Assembly (NCBI GenBank): GCA_965232165.1
Contig: CBDDOY010000001.1
Span: forward strand, 558,001 to 622,000
Direction of reading: 5' to 3'
Origin: UBA2779 sp965232165
GTDB lineage: Bacteria > Spirochaetota > Spirochaetia > DSM-2461
DNA: 64,000 nucleotides
Numbering within the stretch: the first letter of the stretch is position 1; every line of letters begins with the position of its first letter. Shown piece by piece: positions 44,611-52,660 of the stretch. The notes beneath the pieces are model-generated. The model ran no database searches, was not told the DNA's origin, and saw only the letters and a program-made list of their open reading frames with translations. The position numbers and the translations under genes are program-made.

Positions 44611-45305
44611 AATACAATTCACCGCCGACTAAAGTACCAGAACAACTCCAAAAACTCCAATCTCGGGAATTGATTATCACAGACATAGATAAAGCTGAAT
44701 CTTTTCTAAATAGAGTAAGTTATTACCGATTTTCTGGATATGCACTCCATTTTGAAGAATTTCAGGATAGAAAACGGACACATAAATTCAAAAAAGGCAG
44801 TACTTTTCAACAAATCATTGATTTATATGAGTTTGATTCACAATTAAGAAAAATTTTGTTTACTGCAATGGAACATATAGAGATAGCTTTTCGTACTCAA
44901 CTCTGTTTGCAGCTTGCTCTTGATACGGATGATTCCCATTGGCCCTTGGATCCATTTCTTTTTCAGGAGCAGAAATTTGATCACAAAAAGTTTCTTAAAG
45001 AATGCCGGAAGGAATCTGAAAGAAGTAGTGAAGTGTTTATAACCAGCTATTGGGAGAAGTATACTGAGCCGGAATTACCTGCATCCTGGATGCTTATTGA
45101 GATTGTACCCTTTGGGACTTGGTCGCGTTTGTATTCATCTTTACAAAATAGAGAAATACAGAAAGGTGTTTCAAAATACTTTGGCTTGCCGCCTTTTATT
45201 CTTCAATCCTGGATTCATGCTTTGACGGTGTTCAGGAATCTGTGTGCTCATCATGCAAGAATTTGGAATAGGTCCCTTACAATACGTCCAAAACTGACAA
45301 GGAAC

Positions 45306-46706
45306 GAGATATAATCAAAAGTTGTGGATGGGGTAAAAAAAGAGCAAATCCTTCTGTAAAATAATTGGTAATAAAGCCAAACAGAAAGGAGATGCTCTAT
45401 GGAAGAGTTTACAACAAACGGAAATGATTCGGAAGTGCTGAAAAGCGAAACAGAATCGGTTTTGGATCAGGTTTTGCGAGAGGGAGCCAGAAAGATGCTT
45501 ATTCATGCCCTGGAGTTAGAAGTGGAAGACTACATCAATGCCCATAAACATGAGCGTGATCAGAATAATCAGCGCAAGGTTGTACGCAATGGTTACCACG
45601 CCCAACGAAAAATTGTGACAGGGGTTGGTCAAATGCAAATCAAGGTTCCAAGAGTGGATGACAGGAAATTAAAGAGCAAGCGAGAGGATCGCTTCACCAG
45701 TGCCATACTGCCAACCTATATGCGCAGAACTCCCAGTATCGACAACCTTGTTCCGGCGCTGTACCTCAGCGGTGTGTCCACATCTGCTTTCCAGACAGCT
45801 CTTGCCTCGATTCTGGGTGAAGGTATTGCCGGACTGTCGGCGACGAACATAGTCCGCTTGAAAAGGTTCTGGGAAGATGAGTTTCTTCAGTGGGAGAAAC
45901 GTGATTTGAAAGCTAAGGAATACGCCTACATCTGGGTGGACGGCATCTACTTCAATGTAAGGCTTGATGATCAAAGGAGCTGCATTCTTGTAATCATGGG
46001 AGCTGACAAGGATGGGAAGAAGGAACTTCTAGCCGTCAGTGACGGATACAGGGAAAGCTCACAAAGCTGGAGGGAGATACTGCTCCAACTGAAAGCCCGG
46101 GGTCTCACCACCGCCCCCAGGCTGGCCATTGGGGATGGTGCGCTGGGTTTCTGGAATGCCCTGGATGAAATCTTTCCCGAAACAAAAAAACAGCGTTGCT
46201 GGGTGCACAAGACAGCGAATGTGTTAAACAAAATGCCCAGGAATATCCAGGGCAAGGCCAAGTCAATGATTCATGAAATGTATATGGCAGATACCGAGCA
46301 GAATGCTCTTAAAGCCTATGACTTATTCATTGATTCCTTTCAGGCTAAATACCCCAGGGCCACCCAGTGTCTGGAAAAGGACAGGGAGAAGCTGTTCACG
46401 TTCTACAAATTTCCGGCGATGCACTGGACTCACATCAGGACGACCAACCCGATTGAGTCAACCTTTGCTACTGTCCGCCTTAGAACGAAGAGAACCAGGG
46501 GCTGTGGTTCAAGGGCGGCAACATTAAGTATGGTTTGGAAGCTCTGCCTGGAGGCTGAAAAGAACTGGCGAAAGCTACGTGGATACAAGCTAATCCCCAG
46601 GGTTATTGAGGGTGTGTTTTGTAAAGATGGAGTCTTCAAGGAAGAGGCCGCGTGAAAAAAATGAAGGATTTGAAATTTTCTCATCCACAACTATTGACAA
46701 TAACTC
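45306..46706 (+). mobile_element. IS256-family insertion sequence
   Basis: A 1401-bp element with imperfect terminal inverted repeats GAGATATAATCAAAAGTTGT / GAGTTATTGTCAATAGTTGT followed by GGATG on both sides. It is flanked by a perfect 9-bp target duplication ACAAGGAAC (45297-45305 and 46707-46715). It carries one transposase gene and interrupts abi_2. The clean duplication implies a fairly recent insertion. Confidence 0.92.
45399..46655 (+). CDS. IS256-family (Mutator-type) transposase
   Basis: A 418-residue DDE transposase. The family core is present: YIWVDGIYFNVRL (first Asp), IGDGALGFWNAL (second Asp), RCWVHKTANVLNKMP, and NPIESTFATVRLRTKRTRG (catalytic Glu in the conserved NPIES block). 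AAAGGAG lies upstream of the ATG. Both ends of the element are intact, so it may be active. It reads in the same direction as the hsd genes. Confidence 0.95.
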   Translation: MEEFTTNGNDSEVLKSETESVLDQVLREGARKMLIHALELEVEDYINAHKHERDQNNQRKVVRNGYHAQRKIVTGVGQMQIKVPRVDDRKLKSKREDRFTSAILPTYMRRTPSIDNLVPALYLSGVSTSAFQTALASILGEGIAGLSATNIVRLKRFWEDEFLQWEKRDLKAKEYAYIWVDGIYFNVRLDDQRSCILVIMGADKDGKKELLAVSDGYRESSQSWREILLQLKARGLTTAPRLAIGDGALGFWNALDEIFPETKKQRCWVHKTANVLNKMPRNIQGKAKSMIHEMYMADTEQNALKAYDLFIDSFQAKYPRATQCLEKDREKLFTFYKFPAMHWTHIRTTNPIESTFATVRLRTKRTRGCGSRAATLSMVWKLCLEAEKNWRKLRGYKLIPRVIEGVFCKDGVFKEEAA

Positions 46707-46921
46707 ACAAGGAACATGGAATCTCATTATCCTAAGGTATCCATAAGAAGAAAGCGAATAGCGCTTATGCTCGATATTATATCTGAGTTGTTAAAACCTC
46801 TTGGAAAATATGAAGCATTTGTTAATGAATTAAATGAACTTCTCACCCTATATCCAGGAGTTCCAGTTGCTCCTATAGGGTTAAATAATAAAAAAATTGA
46901 TGTTAAAAAGGGAGTTCGTCA

Positions 46922-49906
46922 ATGAGCAGCTACGATGAGGCGGCTTTTGAATCGGCCATTGAAATTTATCTGACCGAACACGACAAATACATCAAACGGG
47001 ATCATACTCAGTTTGACAGGAAACTCTGTATCGATACAGAAATATTCTGCGCTTTCGTAAAACAATCCCAACCCAAGGAATGGGACTATCTTGAACATAT
47101 CCACAGGGAGAAAACTTCCGGTTATCTGATCAATGATCTTACCCGGGCATTGGACTCCGGCTATGAAGGGTGTCTCTCTGTTCTCCGGCATGGGTTCAAA
47201 TGTTATGGGAAGAAGATACACGGAGCCTATTTCAAACCTGTGTCGGGAATGAATCCAGATACCCAGAAGTTATATGAAAGTAATAAATTAACCATCACCA
47301 GACAGGCCCGATACTCTGAATCCCATAACAACAGTATCGATGTCGTGCTTACAATAAACGGCATCCCGGTTGTTACCATGGAACTGAAGAATCCCATGAC
47401 TGGTCAGAATGTCTCCCATGCCAAACATCAGTACATGACTGACCGAGATCCTCAAGATAAGATATTCCAGTTCAAGAAACGATCATTGGTCAACTTTGCC
47501 GTAGATACCGATGAAGCGCACATGACCACCAGGCTGAACAAGAAAGGAACGTACTTTCTTCCGTTTAACAAAGGACGGAACAAAGGAAAAGGGAACCCGG
47601 ATAATCCTAATGGATACAAAACTTCCTATCTGTGGGAAGAAGTTCTGCAAAGTGATTCGTTAATGGATATCATTTCCCGATTCCTTCATCTACAGGTAGA
47701 AGAGAAGAAAAAGGGAACCAAGAAAGTCAAAACAGAGACTATGATCTTCCCCCGTTACCACCAGTTGGATGTAGTGAGAAAACTGATCTCTACTTCCAGA
47801 GAAGAAGGACCGGGAAACAATTATCTGATTCAACACTCGGCAGGATCAGGAAAGTCAAACAGTATCGCATGGACGGCCCATCGGCTCGCCTCTCTTCACG
47901 ATAAGGATGATAATAAAGTTTTCAGTTCGGTCATTGTTGTTACCGACAGACGAGTTCTGGATCAACAGTTACAGAACACGATTTATCAGTTTGAACACAA
48001 AGATGGAGTAGTCAGGAAGATTGATCAGAACTCAACTCAGTTGGCTGATTCGTTGACTTCAGGGACTCCAATCATTATCACGACTCTTCAGAAGTTCCCC
48101 TTTGTCATTGAGAAGGTTGGAGATATCGAAGAGAGAACCTATGCCGTCATCGTCGATGAGGCCCATTCTTCAATGGGAGGTCAAACGGCCTCGGAGATGA
48201 AAGAAGTACTTGGGGATCAAGTCGAGGAAGAGACTTATGAATATGAGAGTTCTGAGGAAGAGATTCTGAAAGAGATCAATAAACGAGGGCCTCAGAAAAA
48301 TATCTCGTTCTTCGCCTTCACCGCCACTCCCAAGTACAAAACTCTGGAAGTGTTCGGAATGGAGGGTATAGACGGAAAACCAGAACCCTTTCACTTATAC
48401 AGTATGCGACAGGCCATCGAAGAAGGATTCATTCTTGATGTTCTGGAAAACTACACCACCTATAAAACATACTACAAACTGATCAAGAGTATTGAAGATG
48501 ATCCCCTTATCGATAAAAAGAAAGCCTGTCTGGCCTTGGCCCGATTCATGAGCCTTCATCCTCATAACATTTCTCAAAAAACAGAAGTGATAGTAGAACA
48601 TTTCCAAACCCATACCCGGCACCGATTGGGCGGGAAGGCCAAGGCGATGGTCGTTACCCGAAGTCGTCTTCATGCCGTTCGTTACAAACAGTCGATAGAT
48701 AAATATCTGAAGGAAAAGAACTACAACGATATTGGAACTCTCGTGGCATTCTCTAGTACTGTTGATGATGATGGAGTCCCCTATACCGAAGTTGGTATGA
48801 ATGATGGGATTAAAGAAAAGGAACTTCCCGAGAAGTTTGGAACCGATGATTTCTCTTTCCTTATCGTTGCGAATAAGTATCAAACCGGATTCGATCAGCC
48901 ACTCCTTCATAGTATGTATGTAGATAGAAGCCTGGGCGGGATACAGGCCATACAGACCCTTTCAAGATTGAATAGAACTTCCCCCGGAAAGACCGACACC
49001 TTTGTTCTCGATTTTGTAAACGAACCGGAAGAAATCCAGAAAGCCTTTCAACCCTACTATGAAAAGACAATAGCCGGGGAACGGGCAGAGTACGGGAAAC
49101 TGTATGAACTCCAAAACAAGCTCAAAGAATTTGATGTGTATTTTGAGGAAGAGGTTAATGAGTTCTGTAGATTCTTCTTCTCTTCCAAGAAGAGATTGAA
49201 TCCGAAAGATCACTCCCAGATGAACAGTATTCTTGATAAGGGTGTTTCCCGGTTTGTTGAATTGGATGATACCGAGAAGGAAGATTTCCGCTCTACCTTG
49301 GTTTCATTCAGAAACCTGTATTCCTTTCTCTCTCAGATTATTCCGTTCACCGATACGGATTTGGAAAAACTGTATACCTATCTGAAGTTCCTTCATACAA
49401 AACTTCCACGGAGAGATAAGAGTCAAACTCTCAATCTTGATGATGATGTTGCGTTGAAGTATTACCGACTACAGAAAATATCAGAAGGTTCTATTCCTCT
49501 GATGGCCGGGGAAGAGACTCCTGTCTTTGGTCCCGCCGATGCCGGGGGAGGTCAGAAAGAACTCGAACTGGAAGAACTCTCTACAATTATTGTTCATATT
49601 AATGAGAGATTCAGAACAGACTTTACCAAGGCCGATGAACTGTTTTTTGATTCCGTCCGGGAAGATGCCGTCAACGATGATGAGGTGAGAGATGCCGCCA
49701 AGGTGAATACTCTTGATGGTTTCAGTTATGTGTTCAATAAAAAGATTGAAGATATGTTTGTTGATCGAATGGAACAGAATGAGGTTCTGACATCGAGATT
49801 CCTGAACGATGGTGATTTTAAGAAAGTCGTTTCTGAGTATCTGATGAAACAGGTTTACAACAAGATTCGAGAGGGGATGACGGCACAAAATTTAGGCGCC
49901 CTGTAA
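46922..49906 (+). CDS. hsdR: type I restriction-modification system, endonuclease/translocase subunit
   Basis: The complete 994-residue HsdR. The N-terminal nuclease domain (about 1-260) has the PD-(D/E)xK-type core IPVVTMELKNPM near residue 155. The SF2 translocase follows with IQHSAGSGKSNSIAW (Walker A), AVIVDEAHSS (DEAH), FAFTATPKYKT, VANKYQTGFDQPLLHSMYVD and QTLSRLNRT. A helical C-terminal region ends REGMTAQNLGAL. The ATG overlaps the end of the split abi_2 gene (ATGA). It is downstream of IS256, so expression may depend on readthrough or an IS-borne promoter. With HsdM and HsdS it could form an active system. Confidence 0.95.
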   Translation: MSSYDEAAFESAIEIYLTEHDKYIKRDHTQFDRKLCIDTEIFCAFVKQSQPKEWDYLEHIHREKTSGYLINDLTRALDSGYEGCLSVLRHGFKCYGKKIHGAYFKPVSGMNPDTQKLYESNKLTITRQARYSESHNNSIDVVLTINGIPVVTMELKNPMTGQNVSHAKHQYMTDRDPQDKIFQFKKRSLVNFAVDTDEAHMTTRLNKKGTYFLPFNKGRNKGKGNPDNPNGYKTSYLWEEVLQSDSLMDIISRFLHLQVEEKKKGTKKVKTETMIFPRYHQLDVVRKLISTSREEGPGNNYLIQHSAGSGKSNSIAWTAHRLASLHDKDDNKVFSSVIVVTDRRVLDQQLQNTIYQFEHKDGVVRKIDQNSTQLADSLTSGTPIIITTLQKFPFVIEKVGDIEERTYAVIVDEAHSSMGGQTASEMKEVLGDQVEEETYEYESSEEEILKEINKRGPQKNISFFAFTATPKYKTLEVFGMEGIDGKPEPFHLYSMRQAIEEGFILDVLENYTTYKTYYKLIKSIEDDPLIDKKKACLALARFMSLHPHNISQKTEVIVEHFQTHTRHRLGGKAKAMVVTRSRLHAVRYKQSIDKYLKEKNYNDIGTLVAFSSTVDDDGVPYTEVGMNDGIKEKELPEKFGTDDFSFLIVANKYQTGFDQPLLHSMYVDRSLGGIQAIQTLSRLNRTSPGKTDTFVLDFVNEPEEIQKAFQPYYEKTIAGERAEYGKLYELQNKLKEFDVYFEEEVNEFCRFFFSSKKRLNPKDHSQMNSILDKGVSRFVELDDTEKEDFRSTLVSFRNLYSFLSQIIPFTDTDLEKLYTYLKFLHTKLPRRDKSQTLNLDDDVALKYYRLQKISEGSIPLMAGEETPVFGPADAGGGQKELELEELSTIIVHINERFRTDFTKADELFFDSVREDAVNDDEVRDAAKVNTLDGFSYVFNKKIEDMFVDRMEQNEVLTSRFLNDGDFKKVVSEYLMKQVYNKIREGMTAQNLGAL

Positions 49907-49929
49907 CAATAATACTGCACCGGCAGATT

Positions 49930-50051
49930 TTGATTTGTATAAAAAGGTATTAAACCTGCCCTGAATGGCACAGGAAAATCCACACTGTCGAAATCCATCC
50001 ACAGTCATTCCAAAGAAGCATATCTTCAGTTTCTTGAAACCATTCTGTTCA
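49930..50051 (+). pseudogene. AAA_13-type P-loop fragment cut by a MITE
   Basis: Codons after a frameshift give ALNGTGKSTLSKSIHSHSK and AYLQFLETILF, the P-loop start of an RloC/PrrC-like AAA_13 protein (DLYKKVLNLP precedes it in another frame). It is cut at 50051 by the MITE insertion. It is a second remnant of this family, distinct from that at 33838. Confidence 0.6.
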
Positions 50052-50214
50052 GGGCGCCTCTAAAAAACCCGTTTAGTTCTTGACTCGATCTTTTCCGCCG
50101 CTGCTGCGTTGTCAAAATACTCACGTAGCTTAAGCTACGCCCTTAGCTTTTGCCGCCTTGTATCGACAAAATATTTCTTCGTCAATTTCCTAAAGCTGTT
50201 TTTTAGAGGCACCC
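50052..50214 (-). mobile_element. MITE, full-length copy 3
   Basis: A 163-bp copy in reverse orientation with termini GGGCGCCTCTAAAAAAC / GTTTTTTAGAGGCACCC and the palindrome GTAGCTTAAGCTAC. It is flanked by a perfect 4-bp target duplication TTCA (50048-50051 and 50215-50218). It marks the right border of the defence island. The rest of 49907-50455 is non-coding. Confidence 0.87.
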
Positions 50215-50455
50215 TTCAGATAATACTCCCATTTTTGAGGGCAATGAGCCCGGCGGATTTGGATTCTTGCGGCAGATATTGATACTCTTTACAATGCAAG
50301 ACGGCAGAAGTGTTGTATTGCTGAACTTGGCCTGAGTATTATGCAGCAGCAGGGACACAGGGCGAACCGCCGGAAGAGTTAAGTCCGATAAGAATCCTGG
50401 TATCAATCTATATGAGATAACCCTGACGGTTGAGCCTATGAAGAAGAAGTTTTAG

Positions 50456-51550
50456 ATGGATATGACAAGACCCTCAAAACGCAGAAAGCGCAGTGCAGTG
50501 CTTCTGGCTGTTCCCTTCATTGCTATGCTGTTAACCGGCGGCCTGAACTGGCAGGATGATCGAGTGCCAAAGCCCGAAGAACCGGCCGTGCCCATTCTGT
50601 CGGCTTCCGGCGGCTCTGCTGTCGAAAGGATTCAAGTCGTCGATACCCGCAGGAGTCCCCATCCTAATTCCTTGGAGGCGTACTTCTCCGCTTCATATAG
50701 GCCTCAGACGGTGAAGGATGTCCAGGAATTGCCCACTCAGAAGGGCACCCGTGCACGGATTATCTCTTACCGGAGCGGCGGGGGGACGGTTCGCGCTTTG
50801 CTTGAAATGCCTGACAAGGCTCCGCCGACTCAGGGCTGGCCGGTCTTACTGGTTGCTCATGGATACATTCCGCCTAGGGCCTATACCACCGAAGGGTCAT
50901 ACCGCCTAGTCACCCGCCATTATGCCAAAGGCGGATTTCTGGTGATCAAGCCTGATTACCGGGGCCATGGTAAATCTGAAGGGTTTCTGCCAGTTGGCAC
51001 GCAGGGTCTTTACCGCAGTTCGTTTTATGCCGTAGATGTGATGAACATCCTGGTGTCCATCGTCAGCATACCCGAAGCCGATGTCAGCAATGTGTTTTTC
51101 TACGGTCATTCGATGGGCGGTGATGTAGGTCTCTGGGTGCTTGAATCGGCGCAGAAACTGGCACCGGTGAAACTCAAAGCCGCGACTTTCTGGGCGGCAG
51201 TCTCCAGGCCCTTTCCCGAAAATGTTCTCTACTTCAGGAATAAACGCAATCCGGAAGAGGCGGAACGGCTGAAGAAGGAGATTGAGGCAGAGCTTGCCGA
51301 TTACAGCCTGGAACTCTTTACACCCCTAACCTATCTGGATCGCATTTCGCTGCCCCTCTATGTCCACCATGGCACGAAGGATGCTTCGGTTCCCTTCTCC
51401 TGGAGTGTCGAATTGATGGCAAAGCTGAAGGCGGCCGGAGTCAAGGCTGATTTCTTCGAGTACCCCGGTGAGGATCATAACATATCGAAGAGTTTCTATC
51501 GGGTGATGGATAGAGATATGGAGTTTTTTCGGCGGTTAATTGATAATTGA
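50456..51550 (+). CDS. alpha/beta-hydrolase with N-terminal membrane anchor
   Basis: A 364-residue hydrolase of the prolyl-oligopeptidase/dienelactone-hydrolase-like group. A basic N-terminus and a helix (SAVLLAVPFIAMLLTGGL, residues ~13-31) form a signal or anchor, so the enzyme is probably periplasmic. The catalytic triad is visible: nucleophile Ser in YGHSMGGDVG near residue 222, Asp in YVHHGTKDASVPF near 308 and His in GEDHNISKSF near 343. The substrate is unknown (ester or peptide). It is monocistronic, and an ATG two codons further in is an alternative start. Confidence 0.8.
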   Translation: MDMTRPSKRRKRSAVLLAVPFIAMLLTGGLNWQDDRVPKPEEPAVPILSASGGSAVERIQVVDTRRSPHPNSLEAYFSASYRPQTVKDVQELPTQKGTRARIISYRSGGGTVRALLEMPDKAPPTQGWPVLLVAHGYIPPRAYTTEGSYRLVTRHYAKGGFLVIKPDYRGHGKSEGFLPVGTQGLYRSSFYAVDVMNILVSIVSIPEADVSNVFFYGHSMGGDVGLWVLESAQKLAPVKLKAATFWAAVSRPFPENVLYFRNKRNPEEAERLKKEIEAELADYSLELFTPLTYLDRISLPLYVHHGTKDASVPFSWSVELMAKLKAAGVKADFFEYPGEDHNISKSFYRVMDRDMEFFRRLIDN

Positions 51551-51967
51551 ATCAGGGGTTTTTAAGAAAACCTCAGATCATCTCTTCTGCACATGCGCCA
51601 TGAATTTCAGAACAGCCCTGCCGCCGGATTAGGCAATACATTATCAACAACCCCTACTTATCTGCATAATTATACCGATATCCTATCTGAATTTTCAAAG
51701 GTGCTCCAGCAGAACCGGATTCCAAGTTTTTTGAAAGCATATCAAAACTAATAGGTGTTGATTCTACTTGACTTGAGTAAAAACTGCTTTGCCCGAGAAA
51801 ACAAGTTGATATAATCTGCGCCGCTTAAATTGCTGTTCTTATCCATTCTTCACCTCTGAAGCCTGCCCATTTCAATTATCAAAATGTCCTTCGCATTCAA
51901 TAGCAATCGGTTCATCGCTGGCTCCCAGTTGCGTAGCGGCATAGAACATCCGGTCATATAATCAAGT

Positions 51968-52275
51968 AACAAAAAACAAGCAAAAACTTCCTGGCCAACA
52001 CCAAGTACCACATCGTTTCCAATCAAGTAATGGAAGCTCTGCAGGCGATCACAGAGAAGCATTGCCGAAAGTTATCATTTCCATCCCGGCCTTTCCATGA
52101 TGCCAGAACAGGAAAAAGCACTACAGGTCCGGTCATAGAAATGGATATACGGCTAAAACACCAAAATCCAGAATGGCCGCTCAATCGAGAGAAGCTGCCG
52201 GAATAAGCCTTGAAACTGGCTATTGCACAGAGGTGCATCCAGAGTATTTCAACGGGGAAAGCCTCGAAAACCGTA
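51968..52275 (+). repeat. duplicated decayed segment, copy 2
   Basis: Counterpart of 36241-36549, in the same orientation, with numerous base changes. It lies in the gap 51551-52626, which otherwise holds only a Fic gene remnant and no intact gene. Confidence 0.6.
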
Positions 52276-52396
52276 GGACACTTCGGATTGGCCATTATGG
52301 AGCTGCGATTGAACAGGCTTCTTCCCTTCATCCCGAGCCGCTGCAACTTCAGGATCGCCTTGAAGCCTGGCAAAGATATAGAATCGAATGATATCG

Positions 52397-52567
52397 GGGC
52401 TTCAAACAGCCGTTGTGCATGCCCAGCTTGAACTTCTTCCCCCTTTCAGAGACGGCAATGGGGGAATCGGGCGCATCCTGATTCCTCGTCTTCTTTATCA
52501 GAAAAAGCCGTCCCAGCCGATGTTTCCACGGTCTATGCGTCTATCAGCAACTGTTGAATTACACGGA
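52397..52567 (+). pseudogene. Fic-domain remnant
   Basis: A short frame with TAVVHAQLELLPPFRDGNGG and IGRILIPRLLYQKK keeps the Fic active-site loop but with the key His changed (LPPF instead of HPF) and G-N-G-G instead of G-N-G-R. No upstream Fic sequence remains. It is a decayed gene. Confidence 0.65.
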
Positions 52568-52626
52568 TGACCCGGAAATTCGAAGGACTGCCGCAGTAAA
52601 AAATGCCGCGTTATACATATTTCGCC

Positions 52627-52655
52627 TTGCAAAACCCCTCAAGGCGAAGCATGAT
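52627..52655 (+). promoter_or_regulatory. leaderless-type promoter of the 5'-nucleotidase gene
   Basis: TTGCAA (52627-52632), 17-nt spacer, CATGAT (52650-52655), then 5 nt to the ATG at 52661. The hairpin CGCCTTG...CAAGGCG overlaps the spacer. Confidence 0.45.
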
Positions 52656-52660
52656 TACCC

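Larger units (their letters stand above)
44607..46925 (+). pseudogene. Abi_2 (AbiD/AbiF-like) abortive-infection gene interrupted by IS256
   Basis: Codons 44607-45305 and 46716-46925 join in frame, once the IS and one copy of the 9-bp duplication are removed, to give a 302-residue Abi_2 protein. N-terminal features are RELIITDIDKAESFLNRVSY and YRFSGYALHFEEFQ. RTQLCLQLAL follows, and the family R-x4-6-H feature is in FRNLCAHHARIWNR. AbiD/AbiF proteins stop phage growth by poorly known means. As it stands the gene gives a truncated product that stops just inside the IS (RNEI). Its ATG overlaps the truncated hsdR copy upstream, and its normal stop overlaps the intact hsdR (ATGA). Confidence 0.82.
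45153..47251 (+). repeat. 689-bp direct repeat, copy 2 (split by IS256)
   Basis: The parts 45153-45305 and 46716-47251 correspond base for base in length to 43742-44430. Homologous recombination between the copies would delete abi_2 5' sequence and the truncated hsdR and restore a Fic-Abi_2/hsdR junction. Confidence 0.85.

Noticed and set aside
28797..50214. Prophage or integrative element interpretation of the island
   Set aside because: No integrase, phage structural, conjugation or replication genes are seen; the content is restriction, toxin-like and abortive-infection genes with one IS.
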